DNA of 64,000 nt from Gautieria morchelliformis. Its lineage: Eukaryota > Basidiomycota > Agaricomycetes > Gomphales > Gomphaceae. Positions 33,451 to 44,821 of the stretch are shown one piece after another; position 1 is the first letter of the stretch, and the number at the start of each line of letters is the position of its first letter. Where the stretch lies: the NCBI GenBank assembly GCA_015179125.1, contig WHVA01000061.1, positions 248,001-312,000 of the forward strand, written 5' to 3'. The notes beneath the pieces were generated by a model that worked only from the letters and a program-made list of their open reading frames with translations, made no database searches and was not told the origin of the DNA. A program made the translations under genes and the position numbers.

Positions 33451-34692
33451 TTAGGCAGCAGCGGTGGCAATGTTTCGAAGTGCACATGCTGTAAACTTAC
33501 GATCAGGTATACGATCACATTCAGGATCAGAGACTCCCATCTTCTCAACAAAAGGCTGCCAGTGGTCTGTGGAGTCTGGGGCGGGAGCAGACAAATTTTC
33601 CACAGGATGTTCCGACAAGCCAGTGGTTTCTTGTTGAAAGGAATGCTTGGGGTCAGTGTCAGAGTCATGAATGATGCCATCTTCGAGGCCCAGCAATATC
33701 CCATTCTCAGGGTATAAATCCATAATGGATCTATCAATGGTGACATTCTGATACAGCTTGTTATTCGACGATAACCAACATAAGAAGCTCCACGCCTTAG
33801 CCTTGCGGATGTGAAACAACGTGCCCAGCTTGGACAAATACAAATTTGCACGTCTGACGAAGACAACACTAAGCATGCCGTTCAAGTCGGCAGGTGAACG
33901 GGGAAGCGTATCTGCGACAGAGAGGACATTCATATCATGAGCGCAAGTGTTACTGTGGAACACGCGAGGCTGGCAGGGATCACTAGAATTATACAAGTGG
34001 GTCACATGGGCAGTGTTGCGATAAATGGAGCATACCATCTCTTCAACCCAGGACAAGTCAGCGAACTCCTCTGGCAACCGGCCGCGATACAAGTCATTCT
34101 TTAGAGCGAACCGTGGCAGCTTTTCATGAGTTAAAGAGGATTGACAATCCAGGCAAAGGAAAACTTTAGTGGAACCATCGGGCATGCTTTGAAGACCTTC
34201 ACATGCTAGCATTAACCCATTGATGGCGTCGTTGTCAAACATAAACTCATTGGAACACTTCTCAATAATGCAATGATGAGTTATGAAAGAATCAGTAAGG
34301 CATAAAAGTTCAAGATTGCACGGAGGTGGTAAACCGGGCACACAACTGAGCTCACTCAACTGCAAACAGGGACGTCTGCATGAACAACATGCACACATGG
34401 GTGGAGGTTTCCAAATAGTCGCATCATAATATTCGCGGCAACAAGAAAGGATGGTGTCGTTAGGAATAACGTGAGGCCAGTCAGCTCTTTTGGCCGCGGA
34501 GCAGTGAGCAGCGTCATCAAGGTTATGAAGCACCCATTTCCTCCACTCTACCTTAGACCGTGGTTTACGATGAAGGGTCATGGGACAATTCATTTCGGAA
34601 ACTAAATCCTCAGAATACTCATACCTGAGCAAGGACAGCAAGGCATCCTCACGAGTTTGTGGTAAAGGGAGGAAAGGAAACATCATGTGCAA
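33451..34692 (-). pseudogene. Helitron N-terminal region with DUF6570-like part
   Basis: 413 codons in one frame beginning right at the solo LTR. Early part: ADWPHVIPNDTILSCCREYY and CACCSCRRPC, a Cys-rich cluster. Middle: LPRFALKNDLYRGRLPEEFA then DLSWVEEMVCSIYRNTAHVT and SNTCAHDMNVLSVADTLPRS, the pattern I associate with DUF6570 of fungal Helitron proteins. End: DLYPENGILLGLEDGIIHDS. The open frame does not start with ATG (TTG at 34692) because the true start lies beyond the LTR. Removing the LTR joins VVTS to ELHMMF in frame. Confidence 0.75.
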
Positions 34693-34701
34693 TTCAGATG
34701 A

Positions 34702-35405
34702 TGTTACATATCGGAAATCCTGGAGGTCCGAACTGGAAAGGACAACGGCTTCAACTTATATGTTGCGCCCCTGATGAACTACCATCCAAGTATTTCGGAT
34801 TTGGCTTCTGGATGTCGGAGAAGGCGGAAGTCAAGAAGAGGGTACTGAGAGTCAAAGGTCAGAGGAAAAAGGTCAGAAGAGGCGGAAGAGGCGGAGGACA
34901 GAGGATCGAGAGTGGAGAGAGAGACAGGGCTTGCAAGACTCGCTGTGCTAAGAACAGGAGATAGTACGAAGGGATTCACATATCGAAGTCGATTATCTGA
35001 TTGCAGAAACGGAAACATACATGGGGGGTTTTTATACAAAGATCTGAAACAACAAGTAATAGTATGGTACTAAACAAATTCCGGAGAGGGAAGGAATTGG
35101 ATAGACATATGAGGTAAGTATCTAATGTGGAACAAGGGGATGACAAGGGGGGTGCAGGGTAGAGTAAGTACAATGGCAAAGAACAAAGTCGCCTAAGTAC
35201 AATAGGCATCAGAACAAACGGAAATACGGAAATGGTATCTTTCTGTGTTCAGGGTCGAGTATGGGGGCTGGTGACTGGAGGTGGCCAGGGGTACTGAAGA
35301 ACAAGGGGTCAATGTTGAGGGTTGCAGATGTTGCGGAATAGAGTCGGAGGTGGTGCAGAGGTGTTCTGGAGGTGGCAGAGATGGTTGAGCAGAATGGTTG
35401 TAACA
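34702..35405 (-). mobile_element. Solo LTR, family 1 (copy 2, inverted)
   Basis: Begins TGTTACATATCGG and ends GGTTGTAACA; it shares CGGAAGTCAAGAAGAGG-type words, the TATA box and the GAACTGGAAAGGACA word with the other family-1 LTRs, in inverted orientation. Flanks are GATGA (34697-34701) and GATGT (35406-35410), a 5-bp duplication with one difference. It is the most diverged of the three copies and 704 bp long. It splits the Helitron gene. Confidence 0.8.
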
Positions 35406-36404
35406 GATGTCACCACGGTGTCCACCAGCTCAAGCTTACAACAGCGGGCACAACAACAGCGGACACAAAAATGTGACACACGGAGCGACGCACAGTGATT
35501 TTTAGAATGAAGTCTGAATGTAAGAGGGATACTTAAACATGAGCAAAGCGCTGTCAAGGCAGGAAGGGGTAAAGCCTCAGCGTTTGAAACCTGAACGACA
35601 GGATTGATCGCCATGCAGGGTAGCTCCCACGGCACGAGTAAAGGAAGAGGCTGAGTGGGAAAAGGGAGAAACATTAAGATAGACATAAATTCATCACCAT
35701 ACTTGGATTGGAAGAAACATAAAAGAGTGTGAAAGCGTGAAGAGGACAACAGCCATGATGAATAATGACCAGAAGCGGGGTCGCACTGGATGAAATGATC
35801 ACGAAGGGAGTTCAGCGGTTCCATACAAAGAAACTGACAATCATCACGAAAAGAATTGACAATACAGTGAACCATTCAGTTTTTAACATGCATGTCCCTA
35901 GAAGATAAAGGACACTGCAGATGAGAACACACAGAGGATAAGAAAGGTCGGGAAGATGACAGGAGACCTGTGCTAAGGGCACCATAAGGAGGACAACACC
36001 AATGGGGAACGTGCGAAGAGGGAAGCAGGGCCAGAAAGGTGGATGGGGGGAACATCAGGAACAGATGGGTAAAACACGGCACGGCACGACACAGATGGAT
36101 ACACCACTGGATAAAAGAATGATGAAAAAGGGAATGACGTTGTTGAAAACATACGTACAATATTGAGATTTACACTGGAAAACCGAGTGGGGTGAGGCAG
36201 ATGGGGGGCAGAGATGCAAATATCACAATGAGCCAGGGTGTACACAAACTGAATGCATAGCGAAAGACATACCTCAATGGAAGGCAGGTGAGGACAGAGA
36301 TGGGGTAAAGAAAGAAGCCAGGTACATGGCCAGAGATATCTAACCCCGCCACCTGCACGGATGCCAATTGACAGTGACATACACATTCGCTCTAACCCAA
36401 CCAC
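35406..36404 (-). pseudogene. Helitron gene 5' part or upstream sequence
   Basis: The frame 35875-35309 runs into the LTR and is in phase with the Helitron protein after LTR removal. It contains FIQCDPASGHYSSWLLSS, a stretch of aromatic residues, and a Cys-rich end (VRCCCARCCKLELVDTVV). Upstream frames 36160-35876 and 36404-35973 are low in recognisable motifs and may be untranslated or only partly coding. The N-terminus is therefore uncertain. Confidence 0.45.
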
Positions 36405-37224
36405 ATGTTCACTGTAGCGCCGCTCGGTTCATATATATATGCCACGGCCATAAAACTCACCATGGCCATGCAATCACGCCGTCAGCACCGCCATGACTGC
36501 ATATCCTGTAATCTCCCTCAGACATTATACTGACCGAGCCACTTGCATATATGTGGTTTAGGCATACCCACACCTCCGAACTATGTGCTTATTGTCACCA
36601 GAGTGCAGTGACTAGCCAGTGTGATGGGCAATCGTCTCAGCACTTCATTGTTATAGTGAATGGATAAGTATTTAGGAATCACATGGGAATAAGGGAGACA
36701 TTTCGCTGTGACACATATAGTGTGTACAGGGCTATTAATGGGAAAATGTGGAATGCACGCTCTTGTAAATCAAGACCTCATGCGCTTGCTCAGTGGCATC
36801 TTCCTCGGCATGAGGGTTGGCTAACACAGCAGCTGCGCAGCGCAGTGTTAGGGCCTCTGGTATGTCATACCGTCGCTTGTCCCAGGCCACACAGGTTGCC
36901 GTGTAACTGTGTGCAGGTACTCGGGAGGTGCCCTAAAGGGCAAGAGATGGTTGCGTACCCGATCCAATGTCCATTGGTCAGATCTTGGCCCCACCGCCAC
37001 CACTTTGTTTCAAACCAACTTTCAAATAGCCCCCAGAAGTTGACTTGTCTGCAGGGGGTGCAATTGCCACTGGCGTGGTTTGCCAGGGCCCACACCATGA
37101 GCGCGTGCTCGAGGTGCTTGAAATTATTGAAGACCCATCACCACTAACAGGTCAGGGAGGGGGCGTTAGTCAGGAGAAGGTGGCTGACAATCACTGGGAA
37201 TGCACAAGTATAGCATTGCGGCCT
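36405..37224. other. Unrecognised stretch
   Basis: Short frames on both strands (for example 36683-37147 plus, 36865-37098 minus) carry no motif I can name. 36840-37140 is GC-richer and may be a fragment of one of the multicopy hypothetical genes to the right, but no residue pattern supports that. Nothing further is visible. Confidence 0.35.
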
Positions 37225-37638
37225 TTTGGGTGCATTCATGCTCCTGCACCAAAATCAAGCCAAATACATTCCACCATCCATATTTCCTTCTAATTTCTTG
37301 TCAGGTTGTTCTACTATGATCACTTGATTTTTCAGAATTTTTCGGAAATTTTATATCAAAGATTTGTTTTTATTTTTCTTCTTTTCACCACCGGCACCCT
37401 TACATAATCATTTCGACGCGCACTGCCGTGGGCGCTAAAGGGCCAGGTGGTAGTATATGCACAGTGAGACAGATTTCCCCCCTCTCTCAGTGACAACTAA
37501 ATTCACTGAGAGAGGCAAGTAAATTAGTCTTATTTTCCTTTAATTTGTTGACCCAGAAATCCTGTAGTGAATTGATTTCTAGTCTATTCTTTTGAGCAAC
37601 AAGTCCAGTCCTACTGCCTATAATTCCTGTCCTCTACA
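37225..37638 (+). repeat. Dispersed 0.4-kb repeat, copy A
   Basis: Runs from TTTTGGGTGCATTCATGCTC to ..CTGTCCTCTACA and is very similar along its whole length to copy B at 41739-42164. Features in order: short inverted GGTGCA..TGCACC near the start, an AT-rich centre (TTTTTCAGAATTTTTC), the core CGACGCGCACTGCCGTGGGC, GCTAAAGGGCC, then the 13-bp-stem hairpin CCTCTCTCAGTGA..TTCACTGAGAGAGG about 150 bases before the end. No ORF. A clean target duplication is not seen for this copy. Confidence 0.75.
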
Positions 37639-38716
37639 TGGCCAATCACAAGGGGGTCCAAGGGATTGCTGCCTGTGGGTAGGTATCGCTGGGCAGCCTT
37701 GATGCTAAAGTCACGCAGCGTGACAGGCAGGGGATGCTTCATGCTAGTGATGAGCTGGGGAAGTCAGACAAAGTACGACGCCCCCAACGCAACATTTGGA
37801 CTTACATGCACCTGGAAATGTTGACACACAACAGATGCCACTATGGCAACCTTGCACATCACTTGAGAGTAGTACATGGGGTCTTCCCATAACCATTCCA
37901 TGTCCAACTCAGCACTCTGTTGGATGAGCTCTTCCTGTTGCCATGGTCCATGTCGGTTCTAGCATTGAGGGCCCTGGGACAACAACATGGGAGGACCTAT
38001 GTGGACAAGGGTGGTCAGATCAGACGACACTATGGTGTGCGTGGTGCCATATAAGACCTGGGAGGCGATGTCATTGAGGGCCTGCTGGATGGGGTGTCAT
38101 ATAGTGTTGGCGGTTCCAGGTCTTCGAACCAGATGGGGCTTACTTACCTTCTGGTATAAGCACAGGCTGTGATGTTTGTAAGAGGAGGGAAAATACAGCA
38201 TTTCATTAGGCTTGAGCTTGGGAGGATGTTTATAAATGTCATATATATCTATATATAGCTTAGCTCATCTATATTTCATAAAATATATCAAAATTGAGGC
38301 AGTTGCCAGCACCTGTAAGGCATGCTTAATCCTAGCCCCAAAGTTCTTTCTCACAGTCTGCTGCTCCCCAGGAAAGGGTGTATACCCCATTGTCTAAACA
38401 TCAATAGTTACACATCTTTGTACTATACATGCATATTATTTTAAACATACCTTCTAATCAGATCTCTCAACCATATATAATAATATAGTACAGGTATTGT
38501 CCATACTTTCTTCTATATTCTGTGATTGTACATCTAACATGTTTCATGTATACTTTTAATATATAGTCATCCACATCCTCTCTGAAATTGCTCTGTTATA
38601 TCAATACACACCATGCTTTAGCACATACAACCATTTTTTAAAATATCAGAACATTCAAAAAAATTTAGGATGTCCACACTATACAAGTTGCTCAAAATGA
38701 TGGATTATGAATTTTG
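37639..38716. other. AT-rich stretch with a weak coding trace
   Basis: On the minus strand, about 37950-37830 reads WQQEELIQQSAELDMEWLWE and SQVMCKVAIVASVVCQHFQV followed by a GTAAGT, and about 37770-37640 reads MKHPLPVTLRDFSIKAAQRY. These look like exons of a multicopy hypothetical gene on the same strand as 38717-40318. From 38180 to 38716 the sequence is strongly AT-rich and holds nothing recognisable. Confidence 0.35.
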
Positions 38717-40318
38717 TTAAGGTTGATATTTTAAAAGATTTCTAATATATCCTAGAAGAATATACACTGTTGTCAATGTGAACATCCTCCTTGGTGATGG
38801 AGATGACCTCATAGTCGGTACATTTGGTTGGAGTCGGCTGCAGTGCCAGGTAGCAGTTAGTACAAGGTGTAGGTGTGGCAGGAAGTACTTTACTGGGATG
38901 ACAAAGGTGGGGGTGCTGGATGGGGGTGGGTCCGGGACCGCCCCAGTTGCAGTGTCCACGGGCATGTCCTTGAGGGCGTGCTGCAAGTCAGAGTAGAGCT
39001 TGTGGACATTCAAGGGGTTGGTAATTTGCACGGTGGAGGGGTGGACACGGGCCCGTGCGTGTGAAAATGGAGAGCAGGTGGCCTCTCCTGCCTTCCCGAG
39101 AACCCAGGGAGCCACTCAACATGGATCTGGCATTGCGATATCCCCATGGTGAGTGTGTTCGGGTTGGGGCACGCTCAGTCTGGAGGGTCTGACCTCATGC
39201 ACCTTACAGATTTTGTGGCAAAGCTGGGAACCACTGGGAATGTTTGAGATGTGGGGATGATCCTGCTCAACCGGGGCAGGAATTACAACATGCAGTCATT
39301 CATGAGACAAGTTTGGAGCATTTGGCTAACATCAAATGGTATTTGTGAGAGATGGAGGAGAGAGTTGCTAGAGAGGGGCAGGCTAGGGAGAAAGAGGAGC
39401 CGGAGGGTCCCAATGCCATAGGGGGACTGTTGGTGTCTTGGGCAGGGGTGGTGGCTGTGGGTGAGGATGGGTGGTTGGCTGTGGAGGATGGTCCTGCATG
39501 GGGAGGGCCGGTGCCTGAGGACCGTCCGCATCATACCACGGGAGAGGGGGGCGCGGGGGCAGGGGCCTTGAAGATGTTGTTCTCCCAAGGATAAGTCAAG
39601 GGAGAATGAGGCACTCACAGCCATGACTGCGGGGCTCTTGAAGTGGGGCACGGATGGAATAGAAGGCAGTGGTGCTGGTGATGATTCTGAGGACGATGGA
39701 AGTGTGGGTGAGCAGAGGGATGAGGGCCTCACATGCACACGTGTAATTGGTGGTTCGAGGCTGTGGGCCATGGCAAAACATCGGCATTAGGAGCTGTGGG
39801 ATGATTGGGTGGTGAGTGCCATCTGTGTGAATGAAGTAGTCATCCCCTGCACACCAGATCATGGGTGTACGGAGGAAAGGATGCATCTCATGCAACCACC
39901 TCCTCCCATGGTATGCCACCTGCATGGATGGTCTCGCATCCTCGGGAAAGAAGCATAGCCCCTCGCGCACCTGTGGGTTGGCCATCTCCTGGGCCAGGAT
40001 CTCTCCAATATTATTGATGTAGTAAGTGTGCCCCAATGACCCGGTATACTTGGTTGACCTGATCCCACACGGGGCCTGCAACCGACCTTGGCTTGTTTTC
40101 AATTGCGACAAGGACGGGACATTGGCCGCCCCATTCATGCACAGGAGCCAAATAAGTAGCTCCATCTGATGGTCAGATATTGTGCTCCGGGGCAGATTGG
40201 CAATAATGTCTATCGTGCATGACTGCCGACAAATTCCCCGTAAGACCGCAAACCTGCTCATGCTCCGTCCATGCTCATTGGAGGTCGCATGTGCATGGTC
40301 ACGCGATGGTTCACCCAC
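38717..40318 (-). pseudogene. Multicopy hypothetical protein, N-terminal half
   Basis: The frame 40318-39596 carries SDHQMELLIWLLCMNGAANV, the block CGIRSTKYTGSLGHTYYINN, IGEILAQEMANPQVREGLCF, FPEDARPSMQVAYHGRRWLH and TPMIWCAGDDYFIHTDGTHH. This string of words is, from memory, the N-terminal region of a large multicopy family of hypothetical proteins in mushroom genomes, probably transposon-associated. The frame 39115-38717 (VHKLYSDLQHALKDMPVDTA, TFVIPVKYFLPHLHLVLTAT) may be a downstream part. The C-terminal half of the same family lies nearby but on the opposite strand. No catalytic motif is known to me. Confidence 0.55.
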
Positions 40319-41425
40319 ATGGGTGTGGGTGGGATGTTTGGGAAAGGATGGGTGATGGAGGTGGCGAGGAAGAGTATGCAGGGATGGGTCAGAGTGAAAC
40401 GCTGGGCGCGATGATTCAGCAAGTGCAGAGGTTTGCCATGGTGTGTGATTGCACGCATTGGGAGCCCCGAGGAGTACCCCTTACTGCGGCCTTTGGAACC
40501 TCTAACACAGGACACCTCGAGGCCCCATGTGTGCGTGGAGACCATTGAGACCATGGCGTTGATGCTCACCCAGGTGCAGCAGATGCAACCGCAATCCATG
40601 CTATGGTCCCTGGGGACGGAGACAGGTGTCAAAGATGCCCTCCTCTTCCATTTTGTGCGCCGGTTATACCAGGCACACCAGGGCAAGAAAGGACGGGAGG
40701 CGGAAGAGGCACAATATGGAGTGTTACAAACTCTCGCACAGGAGCCATTCAGCCCTGTGTGGAAACTCTGAGGTCAATAGCCCCTCCCACATCGTCGAGC
40801 TTGTTACTCACCGGCTCTCGCAATAGGCCTCGATCCTCACCAACATACGCCGATTGAGATTCTCCACATGATACTCCTGGGGATAGTCCAGTATTTTTTG
40901 CGTGACGCGGTGGGCCACATGAGTGATGACCAGAAACATGTTGTAAGCTACTGCCTCTCGTCCATAGACACGGCGGGCCTGGCGCTTCGCACGTCACGGA
41001 TGAACGTCCGCATGTATGTGCAACATGCGGGCAGCCTCGTCGGCCATGACTTCTGCATGGTGGTCCAAATCGCCCTCTTCACACTATATGACATACTCCC
41101 CCCGAGCGCCTACGCTGCCTGGCATGCCCTCATTGGGCTTGTCCCTCTGGTCTGGCAGCCTGAGATTGAGGACCTCACGGAGTACACGGTATGTGCTCTT
41201 TTCTTCTGTGAGATTCCATTGCACATGACTGTGTCACAGACAGTTCTAACCGGTCGCATTGACAACTTGCTTATGTGCATATGTGGATGCCCCGATGGTT
41301 CAACAAGCCCAAATTCCACCTCTTGCGCCACCTCCCCGAACATGTCCACCAGTTTGGTCCTGCCACTCTTTTCGCTACTGAGGGATTTGAGAGCTTCAAT
41401 GCGGTCATTTGCAGTTGGAGCATTC

Positions 41426-41441
41426 TTTTTTTTTTTTTTTC
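41426..41441 (+). repeat. Poly(T) insertion of 15 T plus C in a coding frame
   Basis: The coding words SWSI and HSNCSTPSKDIAH are separated by fifteen T followed by C. Deleting 16 bases restores AGC ATT CAT TCC and the expected family sequence. The short repeat TTC flanks the run. It could be a LINE insertion consisting only of a poly(A) tail, or a slippage expansion. Confidence 0.55.
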
Positions 41442-41738
41442 ATTCCAACTGCTCCACTCCCTCTAAAGACATCGCCCACCAGGTGGCCCAGTGCAGTCGG
41501 CTGTGACATGTCCTGAGTGGGGGTTATTATGTGGTGACCGAGTCCAACACCGCTGGGGAGGACATCCAACGTTGGTCCATGGCCAGGCAGGGACCCACCT
41601 CATTGGTCAGTCTCCATCGTGTACTCACGTCCCAGCTGTCCATCCCTCCAGCCAACCCCAAGATCCATGTCAGTACGTCCCTCAACAACCTCACACCTGC
41701 ACGTGACTCTGACACCCAGGGACCCCCAGGGGCATCAT

Positions 41739-42164
41739 GTTGGGTGCATTTATGCTCCTGCACCAAAATCAAGCCAAATAAATTCCACCATTCATAATTC
41801 CTTCCAAATTCTTTTCAGATTGTTCTACTATGATTGCTTTATTTTTCAGAATTTTTCTGAAATTTTCTATCAAATATTTATATTTCGATTTCGATTTGTT
41901 TTTCTTCGTTTCACCACTGGCACCCTTATGTAATCATTTCGACGCGCATTGCCATGGGCGCTAAAGGGCCGTGTGGTAGTATATGCACAGTAAGACACAT
42001 TTCCCCCCTCTCTCAGTGACAACTAACTTCACTGAGAGAGGCAAGTAAATTAGTCTTATTTTCCTTTGATTTGTTGACCCAGAAATCCTGTAGTGAATTG
42101 ATTTCTAGTCCATTCTTTTGAGTATCAAGTCCGAACCTACTGCCCATAATTCCTGTCCTCTACA
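41739..42164 (+). repeat. Dispersed 0.4-kb repeat, copy B
   Basis: Starts GTTGGGTGCATTTATGCTCC and ends CCTGTCCTCTACA, with CATCAT on both sides (41733-41738 and 42165-42170), so it is a bona fide mobile insertion of 426 bp. It contains the same hairpin (CCTCTCTCAGTGA / TCACTGAGAGAGG) as copies A and C and no ORF. It interrupts the multicopy hypothetical gene. It has no terminal inverted repeat, no poly(A) tail and no recognisable tRNA promoter boxes, so its class is unclear. Confidence 0.75.
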
Positions 42165-44539
42165 CATCATCGCTTCTGGATGCCCATCAGCAACTCCCAT
42201 GGATGTCCACAGAGTGTGGTGCCCACTCCAAGCTGTCACCCAACATCCCGACAGCCCTGTTTCATCAATGCAGATCCATGCTAGTAGGCAACGGGGACAA
42301 GGTCGGCCTTGGAATGTACATGATCTTTCATGCGTGCACGAAAGATCGCGTAGGCCTTGTCCATGAAATCTTGCGCCTCTCAGGAACACCAGCGGACCTT
42401 GAAGGCATTGCACACTATGTCCTGGTCAAGGTATGTCAGCCCACCAAGCCACAACTGCCCTACGACATGCCACAACTGGTGGCCATGGGGACGTATGATA
42501 GGATCACACCCACAGTGCCCAAAATCCTTCATGATGCTCTTTCCAAGTCACTGATGCCCGTGAAATGTGCTTTCACATAGGAAATCCTTTGTTCCATTAA
42601 CATTCAACATAACTGCACCTGCCACCACTGTGATCTCACTGCGCACAGGCCACATTACAAGGAACGTGAACCCAGTGGATCACATGTTCCTGCGATCCAC
42701 CACTATCAACCCCACGACATCCTGCTCAACCTCGCCCAAATGCATGACTACTCCTTGATCTCCCAATGGGCCCCTGTCCACAATCGCGAGAGGGTGGTCC
42801 TGGAGAGCTGTGAGCGTGAGTATCACATGGATGGAGGGGACTCAGGATGCCTGCCTGACGACGACGGAGACCTGTCCAAATGAACTGTATGTACCACTCA
42901 CCTGTATCCTTGTGGTTGCCCACCAAATATAGACTTGCCCTAGTCCATCACATCATGTGATGGCCCCAAACCATGTCTGAGACACTTTCCTGATCAACAA
43001 AGGCCAACAAGCCCGTTGGGATTTATATCGTGATCACAAGTGCCAAAGCCCCCCTCATTTCCCTCCACTCCTGTGACCCCCATTGGCTTCCCCCGCCATG
43101 CCTGCCTCCTTCGCGAACATGCTGAACCCTGTGGAACCTCAGAATAACTCCGACCTGATTGTGTTCTCACCCCATGGGCCCACTTCCCCCAGACTTTCAT
43201 CCACCCAGATGCATACTCCTCCTCCAGCTCCTCCCAGGACAGCTTCAGCGCCTCCCCTGCCATCTCTGCCCACACCTACATGACCAAGCGCACCCACATT
43301 GAAGTGTTTCCTTCATCCTATGAACGCGAAAACATGCCGCCCGTGACCCCGTCCCCTCGGCCCTGGGCTATCCCACCGTCAATCCCTCACCTAACACTTC
43401 CTGTAGCTAAGGTTGAGGCCATCGTCAAGCAAATGGGACTTGACCTTGGACAAAGACATCAGCTCATGTCTTTTGCCAAGGTCATTCCTCTTATGACCTC
43501 TTCGCAGCTGGCTGGTAAACAGACCCGCTCTCCCAGGCCGGGCTGAGCATGCCCCCTGCACAACTACTCACCGCTGTCTCACCCTTGCCGAGGCCATGTC
43601 TATCAAGAGCATCGTTGTCAAGATCCATGAACAGCACAAATTCCTGGCTGCTGACATCGAAGCCCTACGAGGCCAAGTTCGTATGGGCTGGGTCCCTGAC
43701 GAGAACCTGTGAGTGAGTCCCCCATGACGAGCCACCCCCTCCCTCGCTGACCTTGTCGCCCCGCTGTACCTCAACAATCTGCCGCCTCGGCTATCCATCG
43801 TGTGCTGGAGCTTGCTATCCTTGCTCTTGTTAAACATGCCCTCGCGGATCACTGTGGGAAGGGAACCCACTGAAAACCCGTGGGGCGACCCACGGGGTTC
43901 CTGTTCTCAGTGGTTCGTGCACTGAAACAGAGCCCACTGAAAATACCACGGAAAAAAAAACATGAAACGGTCTCACGGAAACATTCACTGAAGATTTTTA
44001 AGTGGTCTCATAACTGAAATATTCTGTGGTATTTTAACTAGAATTCTATGTGATGCGCACTTAATATGTACATACGCAAGTCAATGAAATGTGAGAGGTA
44101 AGGGAATGGAAAGTCCATGATGTTTGCAAGTAAAAATTCAAACCAAAGAGAAATCCAGGGAATGTCCATGGTAGCCTTACTGAAATGGCATGCCCATTAA
44201 GTGACGCTGTAGTCGTCCTCGGACACTGTCCTCGCAAAGTCTCCATTTCAATCCACTATACTCATCGCTTATTAGCCACATGGACACGCCCAACGACACA
44301 CGCGATCACATTGAGATCAATGAAGATAGGTGGGTTCATCTTGGAGTATGAAACGATGGCTTTCACAGTGTCTCCACCAACAGGTTTGGTTTTGCAAGTC
44401 TGCACCAAGCCAACAACATATGTCATTTTGTGGTCAAGGCCAATCACGCAAGACTCAGGGAGAGTGCATACGATAATGAAGTTGAGCTGGCTATAGAAAA
44501 TCTGTTGTTCATATTCAGGTGTGCATAGTCAATGCTGTG

Positions 44540-44665
44540 TTAGAACTGAGTTCGAAGGTAGAATCACCGAATGGGTTATTATGATCTCTATGTAGGGTAA
44601 GTAACATGCACGCACCTGAGTTCGAAGGTAGAATCACCGAATAGAGTTCTACCTTCGAACTCCGA
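44540..44665 (+). repeat. Direct repeat and hairpin GAGTTCGAAGGTAGAA
   Basis: The word GAGTTCGAAGGTAGAATCAC occurs at about 44549 and again at about 44620, and is followed by its inverse TTCTACCTTCGAACTC at about 44646, giving a strong hairpin with the second copy. It lies left of the copia relic and may be the edge of that element's LTR. Confidence 0.5.
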
Positions 44666-44821
44666 CTACTATGTAGTTGCTAGGGACTGACTAATCAACG
44701 CGCATAACCAATAGCAACACACCCCCCTGACTAAGTCAGGCTCTCAATTATCACATCATCCCTACTCCTGATCCGCACGCTTGATAGCACCACCGTCTCC
44801 ACGGCCTTCCGGAACGAGGAT

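Larger units (their letters stand above)
20519..36404 (-). mobile_element. Decayed autonomous Helitron with nested insertions
   Basis: Coding pieces in order on the minus strand: N-terminal Cys-rich and DUF6570-like part (about 35875-33451), Rep/HUH part (33216 to about 32500), middle part (32283-30950), Pif1 helicase (26118-25526, 21715-20827) and a C-terminal domain (20899-20519). This is the Rep-helicase order of fungal Helitrons. Three foreign blocks split it: a solo LTR (34702-35405), a block with a kinase fragment (about 26.2-30.85 kb) and a hAT element (21723-25438). Removing the LTR and the hAT with one duplication restores the frame. Element termini (5' TC, 3' hairpin and CTRR) were not located, so the limits are those of the coding region. 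Confidence 0.8.
40433..42900 (+). pseudogene. Multicopy hypothetical protein, C-terminal half
   Basis: Words in order: GVKDALLFHFVRRLYQAHQG (about 40630), IEILHMILLGIVQYFLRDAV (about 40855), SYCLSSIDTAGL, VGHDFCMVVQIALFTLYDIL, PLVWQPEIEDLTEYT with a GTATGT intron start, WFNKPKFHLLRHLPEHVHQF and ATEGFESFNAVICSWS (about 41395), DIAHQVAQCSRL, and after the repeat CRSMLVGNGDKVGLGMYMIF (about 42270). This is the C-terminal part of the same family as 38717-40318. It is broken by a 16-base poly(T) insertion at about 41426, a stop after CSRL, and repeat copy B. The N-terminal half is on the other strand, so the gene was split by an inversion or these are two partial copies. Confidence 0.6.

Noticed and set aside
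37225..42164. Repeats A and B as the two LTRs of one 5-kb element
   Set aside because: They are direct and similar, but copy B has its own CATCAT duplication inside a gene whose coding continues on both sides, so they are independent insertions. They also lack TG..CA ends.
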